This document shows, piece after piece, positions 8,100 to 18,674 of a stretch of DNA of 64,000 nucleotides. The first letter of the stretch is position 1, and the number at the start of each line of letters is the position of its first letter. This stretch comes from Microbacterium sp. Root61 (GTDB lineage: Bacteria; Actinomycetota; Actinomycetes; Actinomycetales; Microbacteriaceae): assembly GCF_001427525.1 (NCBI RefSeq), contig NZ_LMGU01000002.1:447986-511985 (forward strand), given 5' to 3'. The notes beneath the pieces were generated by a model. That model was not told the origin of the DNA. It did not search any database and saw nothing but the letters and a program-made list of their open reading frames with translations. A program made the position numbers and the translations under genes.

Positions 8100-8651
8100 T
8101 CAGCCGAGGCGGCCGAGATGGATCGCCGCGAACGCCAGCGCCGCGATGGTCTCCCCGTCCGAGATCTCCCCGTCGGAGATCATGCGCAAGGCGTCGCCGA
8201 ACGGTACCCAGCGCACGTCGGTGATCCCTTCTTCATGCTGGGTCGCCGCGAGGTCCGCCGTGTTCGGTGTCGCGTGAAGCGTGCGAGCGAGGAAGACGTG
8301 CTCCGGAGCATTGGCGATCCCGTTGAGCGCGTTCATCTGCCCGAGCTCGGTCCACTCCTCAGCAGTGAGTCCGGTTTCCTCCCGCAGCTCGCGCTGAGCA
8401 CCGGCCAGCGGGTTCTCGCCGTCGGTTCCGCCGGCGGGCACCTCCAGCGACGGTCCGCCGGTCGCGTACCTGTCGATCGTGACGAAGCACACACGGTCGT
8501 CGTCATCCAGCGCGACGACGAAGACCGCAGGATGCCGCACGGTCACGACGCCGTAGATCCCCGGCCCGGCCGGGCCGATCACATCGTGCTCTTCCACCTG
8601 CATCCAGCGGTTCTCGTACACCGTCCTGGTCGCGAGGGTCTGCCAGCTCAT
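8100..8651 (-). CDS. NUDIX hydrolase (ADP-ribose pyrophosphatase-like)
   Basis: A 183-residue protein with the Nudix helix RELREETGL (87-95), in which the REx2EE carboxylates bind the metal, preceded by SLEVPAGG. The glycine-rich loop is one residue shorter than the textbook GX5E spacing. The N-terminal YENRWMQVEEHDV strand resembles ADP-ribose/sugar-nucleotide pyrophosphatases, so a nucleotide-sugar substrate is likely, though not proven. It converges on the SDR with one base between stops, and is divergent from dapA. Confidence 0.88.
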   Translation of the reverse strand: MSWQTLATRTVYENRWMQVEEHDVIGPAGPGIYGVVTVRHPAVFVVALDDDDRVCFVTIDRYATGGPSLEVPAGGTDGENPLAGAQRELREETGLTAEEWTELGQMNALNGIANAPEHVFLARTLHATPNTADLAATQHEEGITDVRWVPFGDALRMISDGEISDGETIAALAFAAIHLGRLG

Positions 8652-8657
8652 GACCTC

Positions 8658-8663
8658 ACACTA
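8658..8663 (-). promoter_or_regulatory. -10 hexamer of leaderless NUDIX promoter
   Basis: On the minus strand TAGTGT ends six bases before the ATG at 8651. Confidence 0.5.
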
Positions 8664-8739
8664 GAGCTCGCACTCTCGATCGGACTTCGGGAACGATTCG
8701 TTCACCCCGGCATCCGTTCTGCGAGTGTCGGTCAACCGA

Positions 8740-8745
8740 TAGCCT
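8740..8745 (+). promoter_or_regulatory. -10 hexamer of leaderless dapA promoter
   Basis: TAGCCT ends six bases before the dapA ATG at 8752; no Shine-Dalgarno sequence can fit. Confidence 0.6.
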
Positions 8746-8751
8746 GAGAAC

Positions 8752-9729
8752 ATGACGCACACCGGCAATCCCTTCGGTCAGGTGCTCGTCGCGCTCGTCA
8801 CTCCGATGACGGCCGACGGCGAAGTCGATTGGGCCGGGGTCGAGAAGCACATCGACGACGTGATCTCGGCCGGCGCCGACGGCGTCGTCGTCACCGGCAC
8901 CACGGGCGAGACCAGCACTCTGACGGACGCCGAGAAGATCCGCCTCGTCGAGGTCGGCAAGGACGTCGCGGCGGGCCGCGCCAAGATCATCACGGGTGGC
9001 GGCTCCAACGAGACGGCTCACGCGATCGAGCTGTACAAGGCCAGCGAGAAGGCCGGCGCCGACGCGATCATGATCGTGACGCCGTACTACAACAAGCCCA
9101 CGCAAGCCGGCATCCTGACGCACTTCCGCCTCGTCGCGGACGCCACCGACCTGCCCGTCATCCTGTACGACATCCCGGGTCGCACCGGTGTGGAGATCAA
9201 GTACGAGACGATCCTGCGCCTGGCCAAGCACCCGAACATCCTCGCCGTCAAGGACGCCAAGGGCGACTTCAGCGAAGTGAGCCGCGTGCTGAACGAGACC
9301 GACCTGATGTACTTCTCCGGCGACGACTCGAACGTGCTCCCGCACCTGGCGATCGGCGCGACCGGCCTCATCGGTGTCACTGCGAACATCGCTCCGGCGC
9401 CGTACCGCACGATCGTCGACGCGGTGAACGCGGGCGACCTGAAGACCGCCACCGCCGAGCACATGCGCCTCGAGCCGCTCGTGCGCGCCACCATGACGCA
9501 CATCCCCGGCACGGTTGCCGCGAAGTACATCCTGCACGGTCTCGGCCGCATCTCGAGCCCCCGCGTGCGCCTGCCGCTGGTGGGCCCCGAGGAATGGGAA
9601 GCCGCCAAGATCGAGGACGAGCTGGCCCTGCTCAGCGGCATCCCGGGTGCGGACTTCTCGAACTTCCGCCCCGACCGCAACGCCGCCGCCGGTGGCGCGC
9701 TGCCCAAAGTCTCCGGCACGACTCGATGA
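8752..9729 (+). CDS. dapA: 4-hydroxy-tetrahydrodipicolinate synthase
   Basis: DapA condenses pyruvate with aspartate semialdehyde, the first committed step to diaminopimelate and lysine. The 325-residue TIM-barrel protein has GTTGE (49-53), Y139 in ILYDIPGRTG, and the Schiff-base lysine K167 in AVKDAKGD. It has about 25 extra C-terminal residues beyond the usual ~300. The transcript is probably leaderless. A long imperfect palindrome follows the stop and probably ends transcription before rnj. Confidence 0.96.
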   Translation: MTHTGNPFGQVLVALVTPMTADGEVDWAGVEKHIDDVISAGADGVVVTGTTGETSTLTDAEKIRLVEVGKDVAAGRAKIITGGGSNETAHAIELYKASEKAGADAIMIVTPYYNKPTQAGILTHFRLVADATDLPVILYDIPGRTGVEIKYETILRLAKHPNILAVKDAKGDFSEVSRVLNETDLMYFSGDDSNVLPHLAIGATGLIGVTANIAPAPYRTIVDAVNAGDLKTATAEHMRLEPLVRATMTHIPGTVAAKYILHGLGRISSPRVRLPLVGPEEWEAAKIEDELALLSGIPGADFSNFRPDRNAAAGGALPKVSGTTR

Positions 9730-9730
9730 T

Positions 9731-9796
9731 CGCCGGCATGTCCCGCCGTCCCCGCTCCTCCGATCACGGAGACGCGCGGATGCCGGACATGCGGCG
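9731..9796. terminator. Long nested palindrome between dapA and rnj
   Basis: Outer arms GCATGTCC (9736-9743) and GGACATGC (9785-9792) extend to CGCC/GGCG with one bulged base; inner arms CTCCG (9758-9762) and CGGAG (9767-9771) share the same centre near 9764. It is a likely dapA terminator and is built like the nested palindromes at 3266, 24837 and 50507. Confidence 0.5.
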
Positions 9797-9864
9797 TTCT
9801 GCGGAACGCACACCCCACTAACTGAATGAGCGGATGCCGCCACCGGCACCGCGAGGAGGCACTC

Positions 9865-11541
9865 ATGCCCAACACTGTTTACGACCCGCCCGCCCTCGCG
9901 CCCGGGACTCTCCGCGTCACCCCGCTCGGCGGTCTCGGAGAGATCGGCCGCAACATGACGGTCTTCGAATACGAGGGCAAACTCCTCATCGTCGACTGCG
10001 GCGTGCTGTTCCCTGAGGAGCACCAACCGGGCGTCGACCTGATCCTGCCCGACTTCGAGCCGATCAAGCACCGCCTCGACGACATCGTGGGCGTCGTGCT
10101 CACGCACGGACACGAAGACCACATCGGCGCGGTGCCGTATCTTCTGCGCCTCAAGCGCGACATCCCGCTGCTCGGTTCCGGACTCACGCTCGCCCTCATC
10201 GAGGCGAAGCTCAAGGAGCACCGCATCAAGCCGTACACACTGACGGTCGCCGAGGGGCAGCGCGAGAAGGTCGGCCCGTTCGATCTCGAGTTCGTGGCGG
10301 TCAACCACTCGATTCCGGACGCGCTCGCCGTGGCGATTCGCACGCCGGCCGGAATGGTGCTGGCTACCGGCGACTTCAAGATGGATCAGCTTCCTCTCGA
10401 CGGACGCCTCACCGACCTGCGCGCGTTCGCCCGGCTCGGCGAAGAGGGCATCGACCTCTTCCTCGTCGACTCGACCAACGCCGAGGTGCCCGGCTTCACG
10501 CCCACCGAGCGCTCGATCGGACCCGTACTGGACCAGGTCATCGCCAAGGCGCCCCGCCGCGTGATCGTCGCCAGCTTCTCCAGCCACGTGCATCGCGTGC
10601 AGCAGGTGCTGGATGCCGCGGCCGCCCACGGTCGCCGCGTCGCGCTGCTCGGCCGAAGCATGGTGCGCAACATGGGGATCGCGTCGGATCTCGGATACCT
10701 GCACGTGCCCGAGGGCATCCTCATCGACTACAAGAAGGCACGCGACCTGCCCGACGACAAGATCGTCTACATGTCCACCGGTTCGCAGGGCGAGCCGATG
10801 GCCGTCCTCAGCCGGATGGCGAATCTCGACCACGAGATCGAGCCGGGCCCGGGCGACACCGTGATCCTGGCCTCCAGCCTCATCCCGGGCAACGAGACCG
10901 CCATCTACCGCGTGATCGACGGTCTCACCAAGCACGGCGCCAACGTCGTACACAAGGGCAACGCCAAGGTGCACGTCTCGGGGCACGCTGCGGCGGGCGA
11001 ACTGCTCTACTGCTACAACATCCTCAAGCCGCGCAACGTCATGCCGGTGCACGGCGAGTACCGACACCTCACCGCGAACGCGAAGCTCGCGCAGGAGACC
11101 GGCATCCCGCCGGAGCGCACGATCATCGCCGAGAACGGCACCGTCGTCGATCTCCGTGACGGAGATGCGACCGTCGTCGGGCAGCTCGACATCGGTTTCG
11201 TCTACGTCGACGGCTCCACGGTGGGCGCGATCACGGATGCTGACCTCAAGGATCGTCGGATTCTCGCCGAAGAAGGCTTCATCTCCGTCATCGTCGTGGT
11301 GGATGCGGCCACGGGCCGCGTGATCTCCGGTCCGGAGATCCACGCCCGCGGCGTTGCGGAGGATGACTCGGTCTTCGACGCCGTCAAGCCCAAGATCGCG
11401 GCGGCGCTGGAAGAGGCCGCCAAGTCGGGCGTCCGCGACACGCACGCGCTGTCGCAGATCGTCCGCCGCACGATCGGGCGCTGGGTCAACCAGTCGTTGC
11501 GTCGTCGACCGATGATCGTGCCCCTCGTCATCGAGGGATAG
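9865..11541 (+). CDS. rnj: Ribonuclease J
   Basis: RNase J is a metallo-beta-lactamase-fold ribonuclease (5'-3' exo- and endonuclease) that matures and degrades RNA in actinobacteria. The 558-residue protein has the zinc motif H81-G-H83-E-D85-H86, GDFKMDQ with the bridging Asp, the beta-CASP segment STNAEVPGFTPTERS, and the late VSGHAAAGEL and MPVHGEYRHL His motifs. ATG 9865 has GAGGAGG seven bases upstream and beats the 13-codon longer in-frame start. A GC hairpin follows. Confidence 0.95.
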   Translation: MPNTVYDPPALAPGTLRVTPLGGLGEIGRNMTVFEYEGKLLIVDCGVLFPEEHQPGVDLILPDFEPIKHRLDDIVGVVLTHGHEDHIGAVPYLLRLKRDIPLLGSGLTLALIEAKLKEHRIKPYTLTVAEGQREKVGPFDLEFVAVNHSIPDALAVAIRTPAGMVLATGDFKMDQLPLDGRLTDLRAFARLGEEGIDLFLVDSTNAEVPGFTPTERSIGPVLDQVIAKAPRRVIVASFSSHVHRVQQVLDAAAAHGRRVALLGRSMVRNMGIASDLGYLHVPEGILIDYKKARDLPDDKIVYMSTGSQGEPMAVLSRMANLDHEIEPGPGDTVILASSLIPGNETAIYRVIDGLTKHGANVVHKGNAKVHVSGHAAAGELLYCYNILKPRNVMPVHGEYRHLTANAKLAQETGIPPERTIIAENGTVVDLRDGDATVVGQLDIGFVYVDGSTVGAITDADLKDRRILAEEGFISVIVVVDAATGRVISGPEIHARGVAEDDSVFDAVKPKIAAALEEAAKSGVRDTHALSQIVRRTIGRWVNQSLRRRPMIVPLVIEG

Positions 11542-11560
11542 CACCGGTCTTCGCCGTCAG

Positions 11561-11588
11561 CCGCCCTCGCCGATCTCGGCGGGGGCGG
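11561..11588 (+). terminator. Hairpin after rnj
   Basis: CCGCCcTCGCCG-atct-CGGCGgGGGCGG forms a strong stem 20 bases after the rnj stop, followed by TTCTCC rather than a long T-run, as is common in high-GC actinobacteria. Confidence 0.6.
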
Positions 11589-11629
11589 TTCTCCGTTCGG
11601 CGCGTCATCGGCGCGAAACACACCCCGAT

Positions 11630-11635
11630 TAGCAT
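11630..11635 (+). promoter_or_regulatory. -10 hexamer of leaderless GNAT promoter
   Basis: TAGCAT ends six bases before GTG 11642. Confidence 0.5.
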
Positions 11636-11641
11636 CGGAGG

Positions 11642-12136
11642 GTGCCCGCTACCTTCCAGCTCCGACCGGCCGCCCCGGGAGACGGCGCGTTCCTCGGCGA
11701 CATGGTCGTCGAAGCCGCGAACTGGCGGCAGGGCGGGATCCGGCCGCGGCACGAGGTGCTCTCCGGCGCGGAGCACCTCCGGTACATCGCCGGATGGATG
11801 CGACCGGGCGATGCCGGGTTCGTGGCACACGATGCGCAGGGGGAGCCGATCGGCGCCGCGTGGTACCGCACGTTCCCGCGCACCGACCCCGGATTCGGAT
11901 ACGTCGGCACCGGCGTGCCCGAGCTGATCATCGGCGTGCGGCCGATCTGGCGTGCGCACGGAGTGGGACGGATGCTGCTGCAGCACCTGGCCGACCGCGC
12001 CCGAGCCGACGGGGCCGGTCGGCTCAGCCTCAGCGTCGAGCGCGGCAACCACGCCGTGACGCTGTACCGCAGCGAAGGATTCGCCGTCACGCAGAGCGGA
12101 ATAGGGCGGGACACGATGGTCAAGCGCCTGCGCTGA
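11642..12136 (+). CDS. GNAT-family N-acetyltransferase
   Basis: A 164-residue protein with the GNAT core: strand PELIIGVRPIW then RAHGVGRMLLQHL (acetyl-CoA loop, near residue 105) and the C-terminal HAVTLYRSEGFAV motif. Substrate unknown. GTG 11642 follows a TAGCAT -10 by six bases. It stands alone between the rnj terminator and the ftsK promoter. Confidence 0.83.
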   Translation: MPATFQLRPAAPGDGAFLGDMVVEAANWRQGGIRPRHEVLSGAEHLRYIAGWMRPGDAGFVAHDAQGEPIGAAWYRTFPRTDPGFGYVGTGVPELIIGVRPIWRAHGVGRMLLQHLADRARADGAGRLSLSVERGNHAVTLYRSEGFAVTQSGIGRDTMVKRLR

Positions 12137-12173
12137 GCCCGCGTCATTCCACGGGAATGGGGGTGATGCGACG

Positions 12174-12179
12174 TACCGT
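12174..12179 (+). promoter_or_regulatory. -10 hexamer of leaderless ftsK promoter
   Basis: TACCGT ends six bases before the ftsK ATG at 12186. Confidence 0.55.
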
Positions 12180-12185
12180 TGACTC

Positions 12186-14876
12186 ATGGCCAGGAGTACC
12201 AGCCCGACCACGAGTGGTCGCGCGTCCGCGAAGGGGCCTTCGTCGCGCGCGCGGAAGCCCGATCCCGCACCCAAGCGCTACGTCGGCGACAGCGAGAAGC
12301 CGCCCGTCATCGTGCGGGCCTGGCTGGGGCTCGCGCACGGTGTCGGCGGGCTTTTCCGGGCCTTCGGTCCCGAGACCCTCGAGAAGGATCAGCGCCGTGA
12401 CGGGTTCCCGTTCTTCCTGGTGCTGCTGGCGGTCGTCGGCGCCGTCAACGAGTGGTTCTTCATCGGCAACGAGGTCGCCAAGCTCATCAGCGCCTACTCT
12501 GTCGGCGGTCTCATCGGGCGGGTGTCGTTCATCCTGCCCGTGCTGCTGCTCCTGCTGGCCGGCTGGCTGTTCCGGCATCCGGCATCCGTGCATGACAACG
12601 GCCGTATCGGCATCGGCTTCGCCATCTTCATCATCATGATCGCGGGCTTCTGCCACGTGGTCGGCGGGCGCCCGCAGCCGCAGGAGGGCCTGCCCGCGCT
12701 GAGCGAGGCCGGCGGTCTGTTCGGGTGGATGGTCGGCGAGCCGCTCGCCCTCGGTCTGACCGACGTCGGCGCGTGCATCGTGCTGGGCCTGCTCACCGTG
12801 CTGAGCGTCCTGATCATCACCAAGACCCCGCCGAACCGCATCGGCCGTCGCCTCGGCGACCTGTACGCGTGGATGTTCGACGCGGAGCGTCCCGTTGTGG
12901 ACCCCGACGCGGCGGCGCAGAAGAAGGATGCCGCCTCCGACGAGGACCCGTCGCTGCCCTGGTGGCGACGCAACAAGACCGGCCGCGAGGAGGATCCCGA
13001 CGACGGGATCGGCTCGCAGGACCTCACCGAGCTCCTGCCCGCGGGAGCCACCGAGGGCAGCTTCGAGAAGGTCATCGCTCCTGTGCATCCGCCGTTGCCG
13101 CCGATGCCGGCCGCGCCCGACGCGCTCACCGAGATCCTCGATCTGTCCGGCGGGATCCCGCCGTTGCCGCCGGTCGCCGACACCTCCATCCGCGACGACG
13201 GCCCCGAGCACGACGGCGTCCTGCCGGGTCTTTCCGGGATCGGCACCGCTTCGGAGGGGATGCCTCCGGCCGCCCTGTACCGGCTGCCCTCGGTCGCGAC
13301 GCTCGCGGCCGGCACGCCGCACAAGGCCCGCTCCGCCGCCAACGACGAGGTCGTGCGCGCCATCACGAGCGTGCTCGATCAGTTCCAGGTCGACGCGCGC
13401 GTCACCGGTTTCTCGCGCGGCCCGACAGTCACCCAGTACGAGATCGAGGTCGGCCACGGCGTCAAGGTCGAGCGCATCACCGCCCTGACGAACAACATCG
13501 CCTATGCCGTGGCATCCAACGAGGTCCGCATCCTCGCGCCGATCCCGGGCAAGAGCGCAATCGGCGTCGAGATCCCGAACACCGACCGTGAGATCGTCAC
13601 GCTCGGCGACGTGCTGCGTTCGCAGGCCGCGGCCTCCAGCACCCATCCCATGACGATCGGTGTCGGCAAGGACGTCGGCGGCGGCTACGTCATCGCCAAC
13701 CTCGCGAAGATGCCGCACCTCCTGGTGGCCGGTTCCACCGGCTCGGGCAAGTCGAGCTTCGTGAACTCCATGATCACGAGCCTCCTGATGCGCGCGAAGC
13801 CGTCCGAGGTGCGCATGGTGCTGATCGACCCGAAGCGGGTCGAGCTCACGTCGTACGCGGGCGTGCCGCACCTGATCACCCCCATCATCACGAACCCGAA
13901 GAAGGCCGCAGAGGCGCTGCAGTGGGTCGTGAAGGAGATGGACATGCGGTACGACGACCTCGCGTCGTTCGGCTACCGCCACATCGACGACTTCAACAAG
14001 GCCGTCGTCGCCGGCGAGGTCAACCTGCCGGTCGGCAGCGAGCGCGTGCTCAAGCCCTACCCGTACCTCCTGGTCGTGGTCGACGAGCTCGCCGACCTGA
14101 TGATGGTCGCGCCGCGTGACGTCGAGGACTCGATCGTGCGCATCACGCAGCTCGCCCGTGCCTCCGGCATCCACTTGGTCCTGGCCACCCAGCGACCCAG
14201 CGTCGACGTCGTGACCGGCCTCATCAAGGCGAACGTGCCGTCGCGACTGGCGTTCGCGGTGACGAGCGTCACCGACAGCCGCGTCATCCTGGACCAGCCC
14301 GGCGCCGACCGCCTGATCGGTCAGGGCGATGCCCTGTTCCTGCCGATGGGCACGTCCAAGGCCGTGCGCGTCCAAGGTGCGTGGGTCAGCGAGGCCGAGA
14401 TCGAGAAGGTCGTCAAGTACGTCACGGCGCAGGCCCGGCCGGAGTACCGGACGGATGTCGCGGTCGAGGCGCAGAAGAAGGAAGTCGACGCCGACATCGG
14501 CGACGACCTCGAACTGCTGCTGGCCGCCGCCGAGCTCGTCGTCTCGTCGCAGTTCGGCTCGACGTCGATGCTGCAGCGCAAGCTGCGCGTGGGCTTCGCC
14601 AAGGCCGGCCGCCTGATGGACCTGCTCGAGTCGCGCGAGATCGTCGGCCCTTCCGAAGGGTCGAAGGCGCGTGACGTGCTCGTCACGAATGAACAGTTGC
14701 CCGGCGTGATGGCGCGGCTGCGCGGTCAGGACGTGCCGGCCGCTCCGGCCGCTGCAGCGCCGGTCGCCCCGCCGCGCCCCATCGACCCGGTCGAGGCGCA
14801 GTTCGAGGGCTACCCGGTCGTCGAGGCCGACGATGCCGGCGATGAAGACGCCTGGGGATTGACGGGGCGCGACTGA
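12186..14876 (+). CDS. ftsK: DNA translocase FtsK/SpoIIIE
   Basis: FtsK is a septum-located hexameric motor that pumps chromosomal DNA during cell division. The 896-residue protein has an N-terminal basic stretch, four or so membrane spans within about residues 75-220, an acidic/proline-rich linker (to about 400), then the motor: Walker [10 protein letters not shown] (516-524) and Walker B VVVDELAD (near 630), with [20 protein letters not shown]. The C-terminal winged-helix gamma domain lies around 770-840 ([22 protein letters not shown]). A short Ala/Pro tail follows. It overlaps pgsA by one base (TGATG). Confidence 0.96.
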   Translation: MARSTSPTTSGRASAKGPSSRARKPDPAPKRYVGDSEKPPVIVRAWLGLAHGVGGLFRAFGPETLEKDQRRDGFPFFLVLLAVVGAVNEWFFIGNEVAKLISAYSVGGLIGRVSFILPVLLLLLAGWLFRHPASVHDNGRIGIGFAIFIIMIAGFCHVVGGRPQPQEGLPALSEAGGLFGWMVGEPLALGLTDVGACIVLGLLTVLSVLIITKTPPNRIGRRLGDLYAWMFDAERPVVDPDAAAQKKDAASDEDPSLPWWRRNKTGREEDPDDGIGSQDLTELLPAGATEGSFEKVIAPVHPPLPPMPAAPDALTEILDLSGGIPPLPPVADTSIRDDGPEHDGVLPGLSGIGTASEGMPPAALYRLPSVATLAAGTPHKARSAANDEVVRAITSVLDQFQVDARVTGFSRGPTVTQYEIEVGHGVKVERITALTNNIAYAVASNEVRILAPIPGKSAIGVEIPNTDREIVTLGDVLRSQAAASSTHPMTIGVGKDVGGGYVIANLAKMPHLLVAGSTGSGKSSFVNSMITSLLMRAKPSEVRMVLIDPKRVELTSYAGVPHLITPIITNPKKAAEALQWVVKEMDMRYDDLASFGYRHIDDFNKAVVAGEVNLPVGSERVLKPYPYLLVVVDELADLMMVAPRDVEDSIVRITQLARASGIHLVLATQRPSVDVVTGLIKANVPSRLAFAVTSVTDSRVILDQPGADRLIGQGDALFLPMGTSKAVRVQGAWVSEAEIEKVVKYVTAQARPEYRTDVAVEAQKKEVDADIGDDLELLLAAAELVVSSQFGSTSMLQRKLRVGFAKAGRLMDLLESREIVGPSEGSKARDVLVTNEQLPGVMARLRGQDVPAAPAAAAPVAPPRPIDPVEAQFEGYPVVEADDAGDEDAWGLTGRD

Positions 14877-15451
14877 TGGCTGTTCCCCGGCAGTTGCCGA
14901 ACACGATCACGATCGTGCGCATCCTGTGCGCGCCGGTCTTCCTCTGGATGCTGCTGGCCGACGGGGGAGCGGATGGTCCGCTGCGCTGGTGGGCGGCCGT
15001 GCTGTTCATCGTCGCCATCGCGACCGATGGCATCGACGGCTGGATCGCCCGTCGGTACAAGATCGTCACAGACCTCGGCAAGCTCCTCGACCCGATCGCC
15101 GACAAGGTGCTCACCGGGTTCGCCTTCATCGGGCTGTCCATCCTGAACGAGCTGCCCTGGTGGGTCACCATCATCGTGCTGATCCGTGAGGTCGGCATCA
15201 CGGTGCACCGTCTCGTCGTGGCGAGCGACCATGTCGTGGCTGCGGCCTGGATGGGCAAGCTCAAGACGCTGGCACAGGGGGTCGCGCTGTCGTTGGCCCT
15301 GCTGCCCCTGGCGAGCGTCGTGGGGGACTGGATCATCTGGGTGAACATCGTGACGATGTGGATCGCCGTCATCCTGACGATCGCGAGCGGCATCGACTAC
15401 GTCGTGACCGAGATGCGCGGTGCCCGCAAGGACAAGCGGCGTGGGGTCTGA
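14876..15451 (+). CDS. pgsA: CDP-diacylglycerol-glycerol-3-phosphate 3-phosphatidyltransferase
   Basis: PgsA makes phosphatidylglycerol phosphate, the precursor of phosphatidylglycerol and cardiolipin, in the inner membrane. The 191-residue protein has the CDP-alcohol phosphotransferase signature: D51-G-I-D54-G, A58-R59, G68, D72 and D76. It has five or six membrane spans. Actinobacteria also use this family for phosphatidylinositol-phosphate synthesis, but the linkage with cinA favours PgsA. It starts inside the ftsK stop codon and overlaps pncC by 11 bases. Confidence 0.92.
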   Translation: MAVPRQLPNTITIVRILCAPVFLWMLLADGGADGPLRWWAAVLFIVAIATDGIDGWIARRYKIVTDLGKLLDPIADKVLTGFAFIGLSILNELPWWVTIIVLIREVGITVHRLVVASDHVVAAAWMGKLKTLAQGVALSLALLPLASVVGDWIIWVNIVTMWIAVILTIASGIDYVVTEMRGARKDKRRGV

Positions 15452-15932
15452 GCCCGACGAACTGGCTGTGGCCGTTCTCGAACGGCTGCAGGCGCGGGGT
15501 TGGAGCATCGGCGTCGCCGAGTCTCTGACCGGCGGGCTCCTGGTGGCGGCGCTGGTCGCCGTCCCCGGTGCATCCGTGAGCGTGCGGGGCGGAGTGGTCG
15601 CGTACGCGACGGACCTCAAGCAGTCGGTGCTGGGAGTGGATGCGGCGCTCCTGGCGCAGCACGGACCGGTGCACCCGGAGGTCGCCAAGCAGATGGCATC
15701 GGGCGTCCGTGCGGCGCTCGGACGGGACGGGGTGCCCGCCGACGTGGGGATCGCCACCACGGGGATCGCCGGTCCCGACTCGCCCGACGGGCAGCCGGTC
15801 GGCACCGTGCACATCGGCATCTCCACCCCCGAGGCGACCACCGTCACATCCCTGCGGCTGGACGGGACGCGGGCGATGATCCGCACCGAGAGCGTGCGCC
15901 GCTCACTCCAGGCGGTGCGCGACGCCCTCTGA
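15441..15932 (+). CDS. pncC: Nicotinamide-nucleotide amidase (CinA C-terminal-like)
   Basis: PncC deamidates NMN to nicotinate mononucleotide, recycling the NMN released by NAD-dependent DNA ligase. The 163-residue protein is the stand-alone CinA C-terminal domain: AESLTGG with catalytic S28, VVAYATDLK, and TGIAGPDSPDGQPVGTVHIG. GTG 15441 has AAGGA eight bases upstream inside pgsA; an in-frame start at 15420 would add a tail with no support. In this gene order the family is often annotated cinA (competence), but the amidase role is better established. Confidence 0.9.
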   Translation: MGSEPDELAVAVLERLQARGWSIGVAESLTGGLLVAALVAVPGASVSVRGGVVAYATDLKQSVLGVDAALLAQHGPVHPEVAKQMASGVRAALGRDGVPADVGIATTGIAGPDSPDGQPVGTVHIGISTPEATTVTSLRLDGTRAMIRTESVRRSLQAVRDAL

Positions 15933-16090
15933 CGAATTTCCGCGCGTCGGGAACACACCGTGTTTCAGGACGGTTACATTCGGCGATTCCCACCCTTTCC
16001 CCAGCGCACGGGATTAGATTGGCACCAGTCGGTGTTGTACAGTTATCGACCCAGACAACGGCAGGAATCAGCAGTGAGGAGGGGGCCCCA

Positions 16091-16399
16091 ATGATTCTGG
16101 TACGTCAAGAGATCGGCGAAGTCCTGCGTGATTTCCGTCAGCAGAAGGGACGCACCCTCCGCCAGGTGGCCAGCCGCGCCAGTGTCGCGCTCGGCTACCT
16201 GAGCGAAGTGGAGCGCGGCCAGAAGGAAGCCTCGAGCGAGATCCTCGCCTCGGTGGCGGACGCCCTGGACGTTCCCATCTCGACGATCATGCGCGAGGTC
16301 GGCGATCGCATCTCCGTCCTCGAAGGTCTGCAGTCCTTCCCCGACGTCGTTCCCGACGACCTGGTCGCCGCCGTCGACGCCGAGATGTCGCTGCGCTGA
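16091..16399 (+). CDS. clgR: ClgR-type XRE-family transcriptional regulator
   Basis: A 102-residue protein with an HTH at about residues 20-60 (TLRQVASRASVALGYLSEVERG), the XRE fold, and a short acidic tail. Its position between cinA and recA is that of ClgR, which in actinobacteria activates clp protease and other stress genes. The start has GAGGAGG eight bases upstream. The 158-base gap before it contains TACAGT as a possible -10, but I see no clear ClgR box. The C-terminal MSLR lacks the Ala-Ala ending expected of a Clp-degraded form. Confidence 0.88.
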   Translation: MILVRQEIGEVLRDFRQQKGRTLRQVASRASVALGYLSEVERGQKEASSEILASVADALDVPISTIMREVGDRISVLEGLQSFPDVVPDDLVAAVDAEMSLR

Positions 16400-16431
16400 C
16401 GCGTCCGCGTCGCCAGTGACCGGCCACTCCT

Positions 16432-16653
16432 ATGCGCCGCAGTGAGTTCCTCCGCGCCGTCGACGACGAGTTCGGCGCGCAATCCAGCACCCTGGTGCAC
16501 GATCTCGTGCTCTCGGGCATCGGGCGCACGGCGCTGGAGGCCCTCGACGCCGGCGTGCCTCCGCGCGACATCTGGCTCGCGCTGTGCGCGGACACCGATG
16601 TTCCCGCCGACCGCCGGTACGGCGTCGGCCGCCTGGAGCCGCGCCAGGCCTGA
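16432..16653 (+). CDS. DUF3046 family protein
   Basis: A 73-residue acidic protein (starts MRRSEFLRAVDDEFG; ends with a YGVGR motif) that matches the small DUF3046 family encoded just upstream of recA in many actinobacteria. No function is known. It follows clgR by 32 bases and precedes the recA promoter region. No signal peptide or membrane span. Confidence 0.85.
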   Translation: MRRSEFLRAVDDEFGAQSSTLVHDLVLSGIGRTALEALDAGVPPRDIWLALCADTDVPADRRYGVGRLEPRQA

Positions 16654-16693
16654 CACGGCGGGTCCGAGCGGGTCGAAATCGCCCGGCGTGTCG

Positions 16694-16709
16694 TCGAACG
16701 TTCGTTCGA
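16694..16709. promoter_or_regulatory. LexA binding site (SOS box) of recA
   Basis: TCGAACGTTCGTTCGA is a perfect match to the actinobacterial SOS consensus TCGAAC-N4-GTTCGA. It sits over the -35 region of a promoter whose -10 is TAGGCT (16718-16723), so LexA bound here would block recA until DNA damage. Confidence 0.88.
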
Positions 16710-16743
16710 CAGAAGCGTAGGCTCCTGCACAGTGGGTATCGAG

Positions 16744-16813
16744 GACGTTTCCGTCCACGTCCACGGGTGGCGCAGGTCCGATGTCGGAAGCCATCCGTAG
16801 CGTGGGAAACGTC
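16744..16813 (+). other. Structured recA 5' leader
   Basis: If transcription starts near 16730, the recA mRNA has a leader of about 175 bases. GACGTTTCC (16744-16752) pairs perfectly with GGAAACGTC (16805-16813), helped by CACG/CGTG just inside, closing a loop of about 50 bases. The role is unknown; the structure could stabilise the mRNA or gate translation. Confidence 0.45.
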
Positions 16814-16905
16814 GATTGACACCACACGCCTTGTCGCAGCATCCGTCCCACCGGGCCGGATCGCGACAGCCTACAGGCGACGGAACGCGAACCAAGGAGC
16901 ATGAC

Positions 16906-17958
<1,053 letters not shown>

Positions 17959-17960
17959 TC

Positions 17961-18674
17961 ATGAGTGCGAGCGACGGTCACGAGGGCGAGCGCTGGGCCG
18001 ACGAGCCCGGGCTCGCCCCCGTGACCTACCTCCCGGGCGTGCGGCCGCAGGCGCCGCGCCGCCCCACGACCGTCTCCTTCACGGAGTCGGCGTGGGCCGA
18101 CGATGAGCCCGACCCTGACGGGGCGTCCGGGGGTGAGACGGCTCCGATCGCAGAGCCCGCAGAGCCTGACCGTGACGCCGTCGTCGCGGCGGCCTCAGTG
18201 ACGCTCACACGCAGCCTCGGGCGCCGGGGGCTCTCCCTGTCCGAGGCCGCCGCGAAGCTGCGCACCGCGGGTCTGAGCGCCGAGGAGGCCTCCGACGTCG
18301 TCGAGGACTTCGTCGCTCGCGGGTGGCTCGATGACGCCGTGCTGGCCGAGCAGCTCGTACACTCGGCGACGACGCGCCAAGACAAGGGCACCAAAGCCAT
18401 TCGACAGCTTCTGCAGAAGCGGATGCTGGCGCGTGAGGTCATCGATGCGGTCATCGCCGAGCTGCCCGACGATGATGCCGAGCGCGCGTTGGAGTTCGCT
18501 CAGGGCAAGGCCCGCGCACTGACCAGGTACGACGATGACACCGCGACGCGGCGGCTGATGGGCATGCTGGCGCGACGCGGGTTCGGGGGATCCATCGCGG
18601 GGACGGCGGCGCGGCGCGCGCTCGCGGAAGCACGCGCGGAGGCCGGTGGCGGGTCCGGCGTTCGTTTCCGCTGA
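17961..18674 (+). CDS. recX: RecX, RecA modulator
   Basis: RecX binds and inhibits RecA filaments. The 237-residue protein has a 75-residue acidic, probably disordered N-terminal extension, then the three-helix RecX repeats (LGRRGLSLSEAAAKLRTAG, DDAVLAEQLVHSATTRQDKGTKAIRQLLQKR, DDTATRRLMGMLARRGF). The extension is longer than in the E. coli protein but common in actinobacteria. It starts two bases after the recA stop and is surely co-transcribed under SOS control. Confidence 0.92.
   Translation: MSASDGHEGERWADEPGLAPVTYLPGVRPQAPRRPTTVSFTESAWADDEPDPDGASGGETAPIAEPAEPDRDAVVAAASVTLTRSLGRRGLSLSEAAAKLRTAGLSAEEASDVVEDFVARGWLDDAVLAEQLVHSATTRQDKGTKAIRQLLQKRMLAREVIDAVIAELPDDDAERALEFAQGKARALTRYDDDTATRRLMGMLARRGFGGSIAGTAARRALAEARAEAGGGSGVRFR

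Noticed and set aside
8656..11544. A 962-residue open frame on the minus strand opposite dapA and rnj
   Set aside because: It is the antisense shadow of two certain genes; the translation is Arg/Val/Asp/His-rich with no domain, a common artefact in high-GC DNA.
12144..14375. A long minus-strand frame opposite ftsK
   Set aside because: Antisense shadow; FtsK is unambiguous.
16020..16060. A possible clgR promoter (TTGGCA ... TACAGT)
   Set aside because: The spacer is only 13 bases; not convincing as a -35/-10 pair.
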